Shown piece by piece: positions 27,921 to 36,896 of a stretch of DNA of 64,000 bases; the stretch's first letter is position 1; the number at the start of each line of letters is the position of its first letter. Location: assembly GCA_910575055.1 (NCBI GenBank), contig CAJTDC010000003.1, forward strand, positions 1 to 64,000, read 5' to 3'. Below the pieces are notes generated by a model. That model was given only the letters and a program-made list of their open reading frames with translations. It had not been told where the DNA came from and did no database searches. A program made the translations under genes and the position numbers. This DNA comes from Clostridia bacterium (GTDB taxonomy: Bacteria > Bacillota > Clostridia > Lachnospirales > Anaerotignaceae).

Positions 27921-29201
27921 ATGGAAAAAGAAAAATTGTGTTATCAAACATATGTTGCAATATTAAAAAGAGAATTAGTTGTGGCAATGGGTTGTACAGA
28001 ACCCATTGCACTTGCCTATTGTGCAGCAAAAGCAAGGGCAGTATTGGGACAAATACCTGATAAAGTGATTGTAGAAACAAGTGGTAATATTATTAAAAAT
28101 GTAAAAAGTGTTATTGTGCCAAATACTAATGGAGAAAAAGGCATTGAATCCGCAGTAGCGATAGGCATTATTGCAGGAGATGAAAAATTAGAATTAGAAG
28201 TATTAAGTAATGTTACAGAACAGCAAAAAAAGGAATTTTTAAAATATAAAAAAACAACAAAAATTCAAGTAAAACAAGCAGAAAGTGATTTACTTTTAGA
28301 TATTATTGTAAAGGTTTATAAAGGGGATAGTTATGCCATTGTTCGTATTGCGAATGCACATAGTAATGTGGTATATATCGAAAAAGATGGAGATGTGCTT
28401 TTAGATAATGGAGTGGTACAGCAAATGCAGGAAGACGTGCCTGATTATAGCTTGCTTTCAGTACAAGGAATATATGATTTTGCACAAACAGTAGATATAG
28501 AAGATGTAAAAGAAGTGTTGGATAGACAAATAGAATATAATAGTGCCATTGCAGAAGAAGGATTAAAAAATAATTATGGTGCAAATATAGGCTCTGTATT
28601 GTTAGAAACGTATGGAGATGATATTAGAAACCGTGCAAAGGCAAAAGCAGCAGCAGGTTCTGATGCAAGAATGAGCGGTTGCGAATTACCTGTTGTTATC
28701 AATTCTGGTAGTGGTAATCAAGGTATGACTGTTTCATTGCCTGTTATAGAATATGCCAAAGAATTAAATATAGAAAAAGAAAAATTATATAGAGCATTAA
28801 TACTTTCAAATTTAATTGCAATACACAAAAAAACAGGAATAGGATATTTATCAGCATATTGTGGTGCCATAAGTGCAGGAGCAGCAGCAGGGGCAGGTAT
28901 TGCTTATTTAAAAGGTGGTAGTTATGAAGACATTACACATACTATCGTGAATGCACTTGCTATTACATCAGGTATTATATGCGATGGTGCAAAAGCATCT
29001 TGTGCAGCAAAAATTGCAGCAGCAGTTGATGCAGGTATTTTTGGATATGATATGTATTTAAAAGGACAGCAATTTTATGGTGGAGATGGCATTGTATCAA
29101 AAGGAATTGAAAATACAATAAAAAATATTGGTAGATTAGGAAAAGATGGTATGCGTGAAACAGATAAAGAAATATTAAAAATTATGACTTGCGTAGATTA
29201 A
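27921..29201 (+). CDS. cyuA: L-cysteine desulfidase / UPF0597 family (CyuA/YhaM)
   Basis: 426 residues, related to the iron-sulfur L-serine dehydratase alpha chain. Conserved parts: LVVAMGCTEPIALAYCAAKA near the start, the central GSDARMSGCELPVVINSGSGNQG, and the late GIICDGAKASCAAKIAA with the cysteines expected to hold an Fe-S cluster. The family degrades cysteine to pyruvate, ammonia and sulfide. AGGAG 10 nt before the ATG. Monocistronic, without a CyuP-type transporter next to it. Confidence 0.88.
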   Translation: MEKEKLCYQTYVAILKRELVVAMGCTEPIALAYCAAKARAVLGQIPDKVIVETSGNIIKNVKSVIVPNTNGEKGIESAVAIGIIAGDEKLELEVLSNVTEQQKKEFLKYKKTTKIQVKQAESDLLLDIIVKVYKGDSYAIVRIANAHSNVVYIEKDGDVLLDNGVVQQMQEDVPDYSLLSVQGIYDFAQTVDIEDVKEVLDRQIEYNSAIAEEGLKNNYGANIGSVLLETYGDDIRNRAKAKAAAGSDARMSGCELPVVINSGSGNQGMTVSLPVIEYAKELNIEKEKLYRALILSNLIAIHKKTGIGYLSAYCGAISAGAAAGAGIAYLKGGSYEDITHTIVNALAITSGIICDGAKASCAAKIAAAVDAGIFGYDMYLKGQQFYGGDGIVSKGIENTIKNIGRLGKDGMRETDKEILKIMTCVD

Positions 29202-29268
29202 TATTGAGATTTGATGTTCCCTTCGCTTTATGAAATATATTGAAAGTAAAAAATTCGTTTTCTTAACT

Positions 29269-29300
29269 AAAAAAGCTCCTCAATATGGGGAGTTTTTTAT
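29269..29300 (+). terminator. Terminator after cyuA
   Basis: AAAAAAGCTCC / GGGAGTTTTTT hairpin with loop TCAATATG. Same core as the terminators at 27792 and 29901. Confidence 0.8.
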
Positions 29301-29338
29301 ATACTTAATAAAAAGTGTTGTAGGAGGCAATTCCATTT

Positions 29339-29902
29339 ATGAAAAAAATATTATTAAATTATTTAGAAAGATATTTTTGTTACTGGCATAAAAAAACGGG
29401 TTTGCTGCCTAGTGTACCGTTTGATGGAGAATTTAATACAGATTTATATGTTGGAGAAGTAAATGAATATGGATATATTCAATGGATATATCAAGAAAAT
29501 ACAAAAAAAATAAATTTTGAGCAAATAGAAAAAGAAATGAAAATGATATTAAGAAAAGAAATAAAAGAATATTTAACTTCTTATGAATTTTTAGAATTAA
29601 TCGGTTTTTTAGATGGAAAACTTGTTTGTTTTAATGCTATAAATGATGTAAAACAAAATATAGAAAAAATAGTGTTGCAACAAAAATATTTAAAAGAAAT
29701 AGAAAAAAGTGCAGATGTAAGGGATTGTAAAGCATTAAAAAATTGTATTGAAATTGGAAGTTATCAAAGTATGTTTGAACTGTATTTTGATAATGAAAAT
29801 GGAAATATAGTGATGTATGACTTTTATTGTCATAAAAAAACAGTGATAGCAAATAATTTTGAAGAACTTTTTGAGAAATTGACACCTTATAAAAAAGTTT
29901 AA
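29339..29902 (+). CDS. Syd-like (SUKH-2) protein
   Basis: 187 residues matching the layout of SecY-interacting protein Syd: an early DLYVGEVNEYGYIQWIY, then an acidic region, EIKEYLTSYEFLELIGFLDG (the conserved helix before the sugar-like loop), and a C-terminal half with IEIGSYQSMFELYFDNENGN and FEELFEKLTPY. Syd belongs to the SUKH superfamily, many members of which are toxin immunity proteins; the SecY proofreading role is known only for proteobacterial Syd. TAGGAGG lies 11 nt before the ATG. No toxin gene adjoins. Assignment by pattern, without alignment. Confidence 0.7.
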   Translation: MKKILLNYLERYFCYWHKKTGLLPSVPFDGEFNTDLYVGEVNEYGYIQWIYQENTKKINFEQIEKEMKMILRKEIKEYLTSYEFLELIGFLDGKLVCFNAINDVKQNIEKIVLQQKYLKEIEKSADVRDCKALKNCIEIGSYQSMFELYFDNENGNIVMYDFYCHKKTVIANNFEELFEKLTPYKKV

Positions 29903-29932
29903 AAGCTCCTTAATATGGGGAGCTTTTTCCAT
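29901..29932. terminator. Terminator shared by syd and the convergent membrane-protein gene
   Basis: AAAAGCTCC / GGGAGCTTTTT with loop TTAATATG, then CCATATG. On the minus strand the same bases encode the last residues (GKSSPY, stop) of the 110-residue membrane protein. Confidence 0.8.
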
Positions 29933-30242
29933 ATGCTTGTGCTACATCAAAAAGGCTTGAAATACCAGCAATAGTACAGCCTATTAAAAAATGACGTAAA
30001 GTATAATGCTCAATTTGTATAGAAAAAAGTGCTATGAAGAAAAAAAAGAAAAATTGTCTTATAAATCTTTTGAATAAATGAATTTTATCTATTTTAATTT
30101 GGAGAATTGCTGCTAAAATAAAACAAAGTATAAAAGATTTTGTAAAAGATAAAAAACAACGTTGTTGTGTTAAAAAAAGAAAATGGAGTAGTAAAATAGG
30201 AATAAATCTTTTTAAAAGTGTTTTATTGAATATATTAGACAT
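29910..30242 (-). CDS. Small hydrophobic membrane protein, unknown
   Basis: 110 residues, strongly hydrophobic with about three membrane helices (FIPILLLHFLFL, SFILCFILAAILQI, FFFFFFIALFSI) and basic loops. No family recognised. AGAGGT precedes the ATG. It follows the TraX-like gene by 17 nt, so the two are probably co-transcribed. Its final six codons lie inside the syd terminator hairpin, so the C-terminus may have been remodelled by that repeat. Confidence 0.6.
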   Translation of the reverse strand: MSNIFNKTLLKRFIPILLLHFLFLTQQRCFLSFTKSFILCFILAAILQIKIDKIHLFKRFIRQFFFFFFIALFSIQIEHYTLRHFLIGCTIAGISSLFDVAQAYGKSSPY

Positions 30243-30259
30243 TATTTTTACCTCTTTTT

Positions 30260-31129
30260 TTATAATACATTACCCATAGAAACACCAATATAATAAAATA
30301 CAATAATATTAAAAGGATACATTATGTAAAATAAGTATTTTAGTCCTTTCCCCTTTTTTCCGTTATATAACAATAGCAAAGGCAATGAAAATATCATTAG
30401 CCATTGTGTAGTATACCATAAATCGTTTTTTAAAAATCTAATTTCTATATCCAAAAATGCTGAACAAAAAAACTCAAATATTTCTTTTAAGTGCATTAGC
30501 AAATTATTTTTACTTGTAATTGCAATATAAGTTATTTTATTGCCTATACGATATAGCAAATTTGTATTTTGAAAAATGAGTATAGTAAATGTAATCAAAA
30601 TATAGCTGATACTAAATTTTTTATAAGAATGAAGAAACAAGTACATACAAATACCTAATACTACAAATAATATACCGTAATTCATATATGCAGAAATAAC
30701 AAATAATGGTAATATTATTACGGTAGATTTATCTGGCATATTAATAATACACATAATATAGAGTGTATTTACTACAACTTGCCACAATAAAAATATACAT
30801 AAGTATTTTTTTGCATATTTGTTTTGACTTTGAAAGCAGTCTATTAAAAATAGTATAAGAAGTGTTATAAATATTGTTCTTATGTAATTGATGTTTTGTA
30901 ATATTATAGCATCAATAATACCCATAAACACACTAAAAGCATAAATTCGAAACAGATACTTTTTTTTATTACTCGTGTTGCTATAGCCTATTACAGCACA
31001 AAATAAAAATATAGGCGCTGATAGTCTTCCTATATATCTTAACCATTCGGGCATATTAGGAATAAAAAATCCAATATGGTCAATTAACATTGTAATAAGT
31101 GCAAATAATTTTAATACAGTTGTTGACAT
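30260..31129 (-). CDS. TraX-family membrane protein
   Basis: 289 residues with about eight to nine helices. The TraX pattern is at the N-terminus: LKLFALITMLIDHIGFFIPN, then RYIGRLSAPIFLFCAVIGYSNTSNKKKYLFRI split across the first loop. TraX acetylates F-pilin in conjugation systems; many chromosomal relatives in Firmicutes are of unknown substrate, possibly surface polymer or protein acetylation. No conjugation genes are nearby. First gene of a two-gene operon. Confidence 0.85.
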   Translation of the reverse strand: MSTTVLKLFALITMLIDHIGFFIPNMPEWLRYIGRLSAPIFLFCAVIGYSNTSNKKKYLFRIYAFSVFMGIIDAIILQNINYIRTIFITLLILFLIDCFQSQNKYAKKYLCIFLLWQVVVNTLYIMCIINMPDKSTVIILPLFVISAYMNYGILFVVLGICMYLFLHSYKKFSISYILITFTILIFQNTNLLYRIGNKITYIAITSKNNLLMHLKEIFEFFCSAFLDIEIRFLKNDLWYTTQWLMIFSLPLLLLYNGKKGKGLKYLFYIMYPFNIIVFYYIGVSMGNVL

Positions 31130-31252
31130 TTATTTTTCTCCTATAATAGTTACTATTTTAAACTTATTATAGTACCTATGGTAAAGAGATACAATATGCA
31201 AATAGTATAAAAATATTGTAAAAATTTGTTATATTTTATACTACTCTGACAA

Positions 31253-31298
31253 TAAAAAAACTACTGCTAAAATTTTGATATTAACAGTAGTATTTTTT
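31253..31298 (-). terminator. Terminator after the DUF4272 gene
   Basis: ACTACTG-TTAA / TTAG-CAGTAGT stem on the minus strand, followed by TTTTTTT. Confidence 0.8.
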
Positions 31299-31299
31299 T

Positions 31300-32691
31300 T
31301 TATGTTGTAGTAGTGACAGCATCCCAATCTGTAACACCATCTACTTTAAGCAGCCAATTTAAAGCATAATGTCTTTCATAAATTACACCAAAATCAAGAG
31401 CATCTATTGTTTTGTTGTTAATACGAGCATCTACACAAGCCCAATTATAACGAAGTGTTAAATCTTGTAGTGCTAATATTTCTTCTTTAGAACGTAATTT
31501 TGCAACTTTAGAAATACTATCAAAATTGTGGTTCCATATCACATTGCCTAATTCCACTGCTTCACAAATTTGATTGGGTTCTTTTAATTCCAGCAATGAA
31601 AGTGCCCAAAGAAATATTGCACAACATTCATATCGCCAAGCATAGCTATTAAATATTTTCGTTTCTTTGATAGGCGGGTGGTCAATAAATTCTTTTTCTT
31701 TAGAAGAAAAGGAATTTAAAATATGGTATTTTTCATCTAAAAGAGCAATTTGCTCTTTCATTTTTTGTTCTGGATTGTCATATTTTCCGCTAAGATAAAT
31801 TTCTGCTTGTATTGCAGTAGCATATGTGGCAATCAAACGTTTTATAATGACTTCTTTTATTTGTAAAGAAGTTTCCGCATCAAATACTGCAGAACGAAGT
31901 TCTTCTAAATAAGGAATTTTTTTGCTTTTTAATACTTCGATTGATTTTTTCTTTCTTGCTATGTCAGCCTCTGTAGGTTTCAGTTCTTTTTCTAAAAAAT
32001 CTGCAGAAGCAATAGGGTGAAATGTATCAAAAGCAGACTGTCCTTGTGTATCAATCAATAACCTACCATCATAATGAAATACTTCCATAGTAGGCACAAG
32101 TACAAAAGCAGTAAGAGCTTTTGCAGAACTATAAATATTTTTAATCATATTATTTGTTCTTTTTTCGTCAGAATTTAATGTAAATTGTATAGAAATAATA
32201 CAATTAAATAATTTCATTTGCTGTAATATATTTTCTTTTAATACTTGATTTTTAATAGGAGATTTGCTGAAAAAATTTGCCATACCATATGCTTGTGTAG
32301 TAGTTTCTTTTTTGTTTGTGATGATACGAATTTTTAAAAAAGTATCATCTTTTAAAGTTAAAACAAATTCTGCATTATTTACAAAATCAAGTTTTTTATA
32401 TTCTTCTGAAAAAGCCTTTTCAAAAACAGAAGGAATAATATCAGTATTTTTTCGGCAAGAATATAGACGAATAGCTGCATCGTGTTCTTGTTGTTTTGCT
32501 TTGTTTTGTTGCTGATTTGGTTGCGAATTTTCTTCTGTTTTTTGTTGTATATCATTTTGCTGTATTTCGTTTTGTTGTGTTATTGTATTATTTTCTGTAT
32601 CTGTAGTATTATTTTCAGTAACCGTAGAAGAAATTTCTTCTGTCGGTTTTTGAGGTTCTTTTTTCTTTTTTATCCAATCAAAAATTTTCAT
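31300..32691 (-). CDS. DUF4272 domain protein with a disordered N-terminus
   Basis: 463 residues. Residues 1-75 are Gln, Thr, Asn and Lys rich and probably unstructured. Residues about 90-230 form an alpha/beta part with FVLTLKDDTFLKIRI and ALTAFVLVPTMEVFHYDG. The C-terminal 220 residues match DUF4272: RSAVFDAETSLQIKEVIIKR, RYECCAIFLWALSLLELK and RYNWACVDARIN. Function of the domain is unknown; it is often found near polymorphic toxin/immunity or secretion-related genes. Monocistronic with its own terminator; start at 32691 with GAAGGAG upstream. Confidence 0.7.
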   Translation of the reverse strand: MKIFDWIKKKKEPQKPTEEISSTVTENNTTDTENNTITQQNEIQQNDIQQKTEENSQPNQQQNKAKQQEHDAAIRLYSCRKNTDIIPSVFEKAFSEEYKKLDFVNNAEFVLTLKDDTFLKIRIITNKKETTTQAYGMANFFSKSPIKNQVLKENILQQMKLFNCIISIQFTLNSDEKRTNNMIKNIYSSAKALTAFVLVPTMEVFHYDGRLLIDTQGQSAFDTFHPIASADFLEKELKPTEADIARKKKSIEVLKSKKIPYLEELRSAVFDAETSLQIKEVIIKRLIATYATAIQAEIYLSGKYDNPEQKMKEQIALLDEKYHILNSFSSKEKEFIDHPPIKETKIFNSYAWRYECCAIFLWALSLLELKEPNQICEAVELGNVIWNHNFDSISKVAKLRSKEEILALQDLTLRYNWACVDARINNKTIDALDFGVIYERHYALNWLLKVDGVTDWDAVTTTT

Positions 32692-32768
32692 TTTGCTTAC
32701 TCCTTCATATGTTAATCAAAACAAATATGATTTTGTTGTTAGAATTATAGTAAAGATTTTTTAATATT

Positions 32769-33224
32769 TTACTGTTTTGTAGTGCACTTAGAGTATAACG
32801 TATACAATATTTCATATTGAAAAAAAGCGTGTTCTACCATATTTGTTAATATTACGCAGGTCATTCCAGCATTTAATAAATCGAATGTATGACCATATGC
32901 AAATAAACCTTTTACAATGATTGTTTTATTGCTATTTTCTGTAAAAAGAACATCCCCTAATTTGATATCTTTGCAAAGTCTGCCAGATAAAATAAGTTCT
33001 TTTTTATTTATTGTTATATTATAATGCTGAATATAGTTTATAATTTCTGTAAAATTTTCATTTATTTTTTGATTGCCATAAATGTATTGATATATGATAA
33101 AACAAGCTGTCTTTTTGATATACACTTTATTATCGCCTACTTTCAGTATTACTATTTTAATCAATATACTATTTAGAAAAGAAAGTGATAATATTATTTT
33201 TATTGTATCATTTTTTTTTAACAA
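32769..33224 (-). CDS. Hypothetical protein with a translation-factor-like beta-barrel segment
   Basis: Up to 151 residues; the true start is uncertain because no clear ribosome binding site is seen before 33224. The middle and C-terminal half read GRLCKDIKLGDVLFTE, then IIVKGLFAYGHTFDLLNAGMTC and VILT, which resembles domain 2 of EF-Tu-type GTPases (G-x-L-x-x-x-IKxGD, IVKGI, LxxGMT). No GTPase domain is present. Base and codon use fit the host. Could be a decayed or stand-alone regulatory fold. Confidence 0.45.
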   Translation of the reverse strand: MLKKNDTIKIILSLSFLNSILIKIVILKVGDNKVYIKKTACFIIYQYIYGNQKINENFTEIINYIQHYNITINKKELILSGRLCKDIKLGDVLFTENSNKTIIVKGLFAYGHTFDLLNAGMTCVILTNMVEHAFFQYEILYTLYSKCTTKQ

Positions 33225-33268
33225 TGTCTTTGTATTTTATATATAATTTTGAAAAAATATGGAAATAT

Positions 33269-33793
33269 TTAGTGTTGATTGAAAATGTCAATTTGACACA
33301 TTTTCATAGCATTTAGTGCTTGTGTATGGCTTTCTGGTGTTACACCAGCACAACAATTTGCATCAACAATAATAGGAGTTTCCCAAAGCAATGATTTTAT
33401 ATTTAGTGCATTAGAAATCACACAAATATCTGTACATAATCCTACTAATGTGATGCGGTCATATTGTTTTTGACAAAGTGTTTGTGCTAATTCAGTTGAA
33501 CCAAAAGTAGGTTTGTCAATAATAAGAGGATTTTTATTTACACCAGCATTCCAAACATCTTTTTGTATTTCCCAACCAAAAGTATTTTTAATGCAATGAA
33601 CTACAGGAAGTTTTTTTCCTTCCAGTGTATTCAAATAATCTTCATTGTGAGTATCTCTTGTATAATATAAATCGCCAGAAAAAGCATTAATTTTTGAAAT
33701 TACATTTGGCACGATTTGTTGTGCTTGTGCTGTGCCTAAACTACCGTCTATAAAATCATTTTGCATATCAATAACAACAAGTGCTTCTTTCAT
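33269..33793 (-). CDS. Cysteine hydrolase, isochorismatase/nicotinamidase family
   Basis: About 174 residues. The family's catalytic Asp is in ALVVIDMQNDFIDGSLGT near the start and the nucleophile Cys in LVGLCTDICVISNAL; FGSTEL and the cis-peptide region before the Cys are in place. The size and DMQNDF...TDICV pattern are close to nicotinamidases, but the substrate cannot be fixed. ATG at 33793 has GAGAGG 11 nt upstream; a GTG at 33805 is too near that site. Confidence 0.82.
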   Translation of the reverse strand: MKEALVVIDMQNDFIDGSLGTAQAQQIVPNVISKINAFSGDLYYTRDTHNEDYLNTLEGKKLPVVHCIKNTFGWEIQKDVWNAGVNKNPLIIDKPTFGSTELAQTLCQKQYDRITLVGLCTDICVISNALNIKSLLWETPIIVDANCCAGVTPESHTQALNAMKMCQIDIFNQH

Positions 33794-33920
33794 AAATTGT
33801 TCCACCTCTCTAAATCAATAAAATTATATCTCATATTTTATCATTAAATGTCATTTCATACAATAAAAGAGAATACAAAAATGTACTTTTAAAAAATATT
33901 GTATACATTTAAAAAAAGTA

Positions 33921-33949
33921 TTGACATTTTGTTATTAATGTTTTAATAT
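33921..33949 (+). promoter_or_regulatory. Near-consensus sigma-A promoter of the structured RNA
   Basis: TTGACA at 33921-33926, exactly 17 nt, TAATAT at 33944-33949. Transcription would start near 33957, where the first long-range helix of the RNA begins. Confidence 0.75.
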
Positions 33950-33956
33950 AAATACA

Positions 33957-34615
33957 TACAAAGTAATCAATCAATATAAAAAATAAACAAGGAAAAAGAA
34001 AAATTATTCGGTTCTTTTGTTATAAGACGTCAATAATAAGAGAAATTCTATTTCCTTATAACAAACAAATTATTATATAGATTGTTCTTATTACTTTGTT
34101 GATTATAAATTGAAGCGGAATGTATTTTCCAACACAATTATAGTTAGTAAAACATAGAAGGAGGAGAGTCCAACAAAATAATTAGCTTCGGTATACCCTT
34201 TTCTTTGCGGCGGTGAAAGTTGGGTGTGTTTTTCCAAGAGAAAGGCATATAGTGTTAATAAGGGGAGATACCATAGGACAAAACAAAAAAGGATAAGGCA
34301 CTATGTTAAAGTAGGCTTGAGTCCAATGTTTAAAGCGAATTTCGTTTTCTATTTCAAAACTGTAAAAGCAAATAAAAATATAAAACATTTTAAAAAATAA
34401 AAAATGTATTCCATGTGGAAGATAAAAAAAGCAAATACAGTATATGAAATATACAACTAAATATGGAAAATGGTGTTGTGATGATTATAAATAACATCTC
34501 AATAAAGAACACAAATAAAAAAAGAAAGAGTGAGAAAGATAGAAGTGTTAGAACCAGTTCAGAATGAAAGATGACCTTTCCGTTAAAGTAGCAGCGGAGG
34601 GGTCATCTTTTTTTG
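33957..34615 (+). ncRNA. Probable large structured non-coding RNA, about 650 nt
   Basis: No protein frame with a start and ribosome binding site lies on this strand, yet the region has a consensus promoter, a terminator and nested pairings. ACAAAGTAAT (33958-33967) pairs with ATTACTTTGT (34090-34099), continued by CAATCAATATAA (33968-33979) with 34073-34084 (11 of 12). Inside is a perfect 11-bp stem, 34016-34026 with 34055-34065. Further: CCAAC (34170-34174) with GTTGG (34219-34223), GTATAT/ATATAC (34440-34454). The end is AAAGATGACC / GGTCATCTTT plus T run (34567-34615). Size suits large RNA classes such as OLE, ROOL or GOLLD, but I cannot assign a family. Confidence 0.65.
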
Positions 34616-35024
34616 TTTTAAAATGATATTAAAAATATTTGATAGTAAGTAATACTAATTTTGTAAAAAAATATGATAGAAATTGTAAAATTCTATATTT
34701 TTATCATAAAAAATATCATAATTTAAAAATATGATATTTTTAAATTTATTTAATTTGTTTATTCTAATGATAAAATGGCATTATAATTTATAATAAAACG
34801 TACAAAATTTGAAATAAAAGTGCATTTTTAATTAAGATTTACAAATGAATAATAGCATATTAAAATAAGTAGTAAAAAAATAAAATAACTGTGAAATTAA
34901 CATGAAAATAAAAATGCAGTAAAAATTTTAAAGTATAATAAAAATTATTTAGAAATATTTTGTTCTGCTTTTAGTGACAAGCTGTTTCATATCATGTTAA
35001 TAAAAAAAGGAGAAGGAGGAAATT
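34616..35024. other. A/T-rich region before the DUF4914 gene
   Basis: About 400 nt, extremely A/T-rich, no gene and no strong hairpin. It must hold the promoter of the gene at 35025, since a strong terminator separates it from the RNA. Confidence 0.4.
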
Positions 35025-36896
35025 ATGGACAAAAATTTAGAAAGAATTGCTTTTTCAGAAGAATTAAAAGAAATTTTAAATGCTTGTTCTAGTGTAAGTA
35101 TTCCAAAAACAAGAGCAGAAATTTATGATATGGTATTTGGAGGAGAAAAAGAAAATTCTTTTGACATCACATATACAGTTTATGGCAAAGAGAAAAAAGA
35201 AGCAGATGTTGTACGTTGTCGTAATGGAGCAGTTGTAAATTATACAGAGGATTATATGCGTCGTCGTGATCCAGAATGTATGGTCATTTCAGATAAAAAG
35301 CCAACAGATAAACAACGTTTTCAAGAAGCTTATGGCTATGAATTTTCTAATTTAAGAAAAGAAACGCTATTATGGCTAAAAGACAGAGAATTGATAGTTA
35401 TACCATTTCGAGCAGGCGGTAAAAAATATGGCTATCCTGCTATATTAATATGTCCTAAAAATGCTTCTTTTTTTGCGTATGCTCTTGCAAATTTGCAAGC
35501 ATTTGTAAATATAGAGGAGGAAGTCGTTCCTTTTGTACCACGTGCGATTATTTATGTTGCACCACCTTTTAGACATACTCATTTTGAAGGAAAACAAGTG
35601 TGTGTTCATAATCGTTTAGACAATTGTCACGAAATTTTTTCATATAATTTGTATCCTGGCCCATCTGCTAAAAAAGGTGTTTATAGTGTGTTGTTGGATA
35701 TTGGTGAGCAGGAAAATTGGGTCACAGCTCATGCTTCTGCTGCAAGAATTATTACGCCTTATGAAAATGAAATTGTCATTATGCACGAAGGAGCTTCGGG
35801 TGGTGGAAAAAGTGAAATGCTGGAAGTAGAGCATAGAGAGCCAGACGGACGTATATTACTAGGTACACATATTGTAACAGGAGGAAAAAACTATTTACAT
35901 TTGGGAGATACTTGTGATATTGAACCAATTTCTGATGATATGGCAATGTGTCACCCTGCTATACAAGGAGAAGATGGTAAATTAGGCATTGTTGATGGAG
36001 AAAATGCTTGGTTTTTAAGAGTAGATGGTATTACGGAATATGGAAGTAGTCCTGCCTATGAAAAAATAGCAATACACCCTAAAGAACCTCTTATTTTCTT
36101 TAATTTACAAGGAGTTGCGGGAGCAACTTGTTTGCCTTGGGAGCATACATTAGACTCTGATGGAAAACCTTGTCCTAATCCTCGTGTTGTTATTCCAAGA
36201 TATATGGTAAATAAAATTGTGCAAGAGCCTGTGGGAGTAGATATTCGTAGTTTTGGAGTACGTATGCCACCAGCAACAGCAGAACACCCAAGTTATGGTA
36301 TTATGGGATTAATGCAAATTATACCTCCTTCTTTAGCTTGGCTATGGAGATTGGTTGCACCAAGAGGACATAATAATCCAAGTATTATTGCTACAGAAGG
36401 TATGGAAAGTGAAGGTGTTGGTTCTTATTGGCCTTTTGCTACAGGATTAAGAGTAAGACAAGCAAATTTGTTGTTGCAGCAAATTATTTCCTGTCGCAAT
36501 ACAAAATATATATTGATACCAAATCAGCATATAGGAGTATACAAAGTAGGTTTTGCAGCGGAATGGTTAGCAAGAGAATATTTAGCAAGACGTGGTGGAA
36601 TTAATATTATTAAACGTCAAAATTTAGAGCCTGCAAGATGTCCTCTTTTGGGATATGCTTTAAGAGAAATGAAAATTGAAAGACAAAATATTAGAAGTGT
36701 ATTTTTAAAATGTGAATTACAAGAAATGCTTGGTATAGAAGGTTATGATAAAGGTGCAAAAATATTAAATAGCTTTTTTGAAAAGGAGCTGAAAAAATTT
36801 GATGTACCAGAATTAGACCCACTAGGAAAAGAAATTATAAAATGCTTTAAAAGAGGTGGTACAGTAGAAGATTATTGTAATTTAACACCGATGTAA
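35025..36896 (+). CDS. DUF4914 family P-loop protein, PEP carboxykinase-like
   Basis: 623 residues, soluble. A Walker-type loop EGASGGGKSEMLE lies near residue 259, resembling the nucleotide loops of PEP carboxykinase and HPr kinase. Other conserved-looking stretches are FVPRAIIYVAPPFRHTHFEG, RIITPYENEIVIM, and CLPWEHTLDSDGKP, with a late AEWLAREYLARRGG. It falls in the DUF4914 family, of unknown reaction; a kinase or carboxykinase-like activity is only inferred. GGAGGAAATT before the ATG. Monocistronic, downstream of the structured RNA. Confidence 0.75.
   Translation: MDKNLERIAFSEELKEILNACSSVSIPKTRAEIYDMVFGGEKENSFDITYTVYGKEKKEADVVRCRNGAVVNYTEDYMRRRDPECMVISDKKPTDKQRFQEAYGYEFSNLRKETLLWLKDRELIVIPFRAGGKKYGYPAILICPKNASFFAYALANLQAFVNIEEEVVPFVPRAIIYVAPPFRHTHFEGKQVCVHNRLDNCHEIFSYNLYPGPSAKKGVYSVLLDIGEQENWVTAHASAARIITPYENEIVIMHEGASGGGKSEMLEVEHREPDGRILLGTHIVTGGKNYLHLGDTCDIEPISDDMAMCHPAIQGEDGKLGIVDGENAWFLRVDGITEYGSSPAYEKIAIHPKEPLIFFNLQGVAGATCLPWEHTLDSDGKPCPNPRVVIPRYMVNKIVQEPVGVDIRSFGVRMPPATAEHPSYGIMGLMQIIPPSLAWLWRLVAPRGHNNPSIIATEGMESEGVGSYWPFATGLRVRQANLLLQQIISCRNTKYILIPNQHIGVYKVGFAAEWLAREYLARRGGINIIKRQNLEPARCPLLGYALREMKIERQNIRSVFLKCELQEMLGIEGYDKGAKILNSFFEKELKKFDVPELDPLGKEIIKCFKRGGTVEDYCNLTPM

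Noticed and set aside
34182-34388. 68-codon minus-strand frame
   Set aside because: No ribosome binding site or family resemblance, and it lies opposite the structured RNA.
33957-34615. Region as RNase P RNA, tmRNA, SRP RNA or a group II intron
   Set aside because: None of the conserved cores of these RNAs is present. The segment GGCGGTGAAAGTTGG only loosely recalls intron domain V and cannot form its hairpin.
9439-34870. 16-nt match TAGCATATTAAAATAA at 9439 and 34853
   Set aside because: Nearly all A/T in an A/T-rich genome and without longer flanking identity, so chance is likely.
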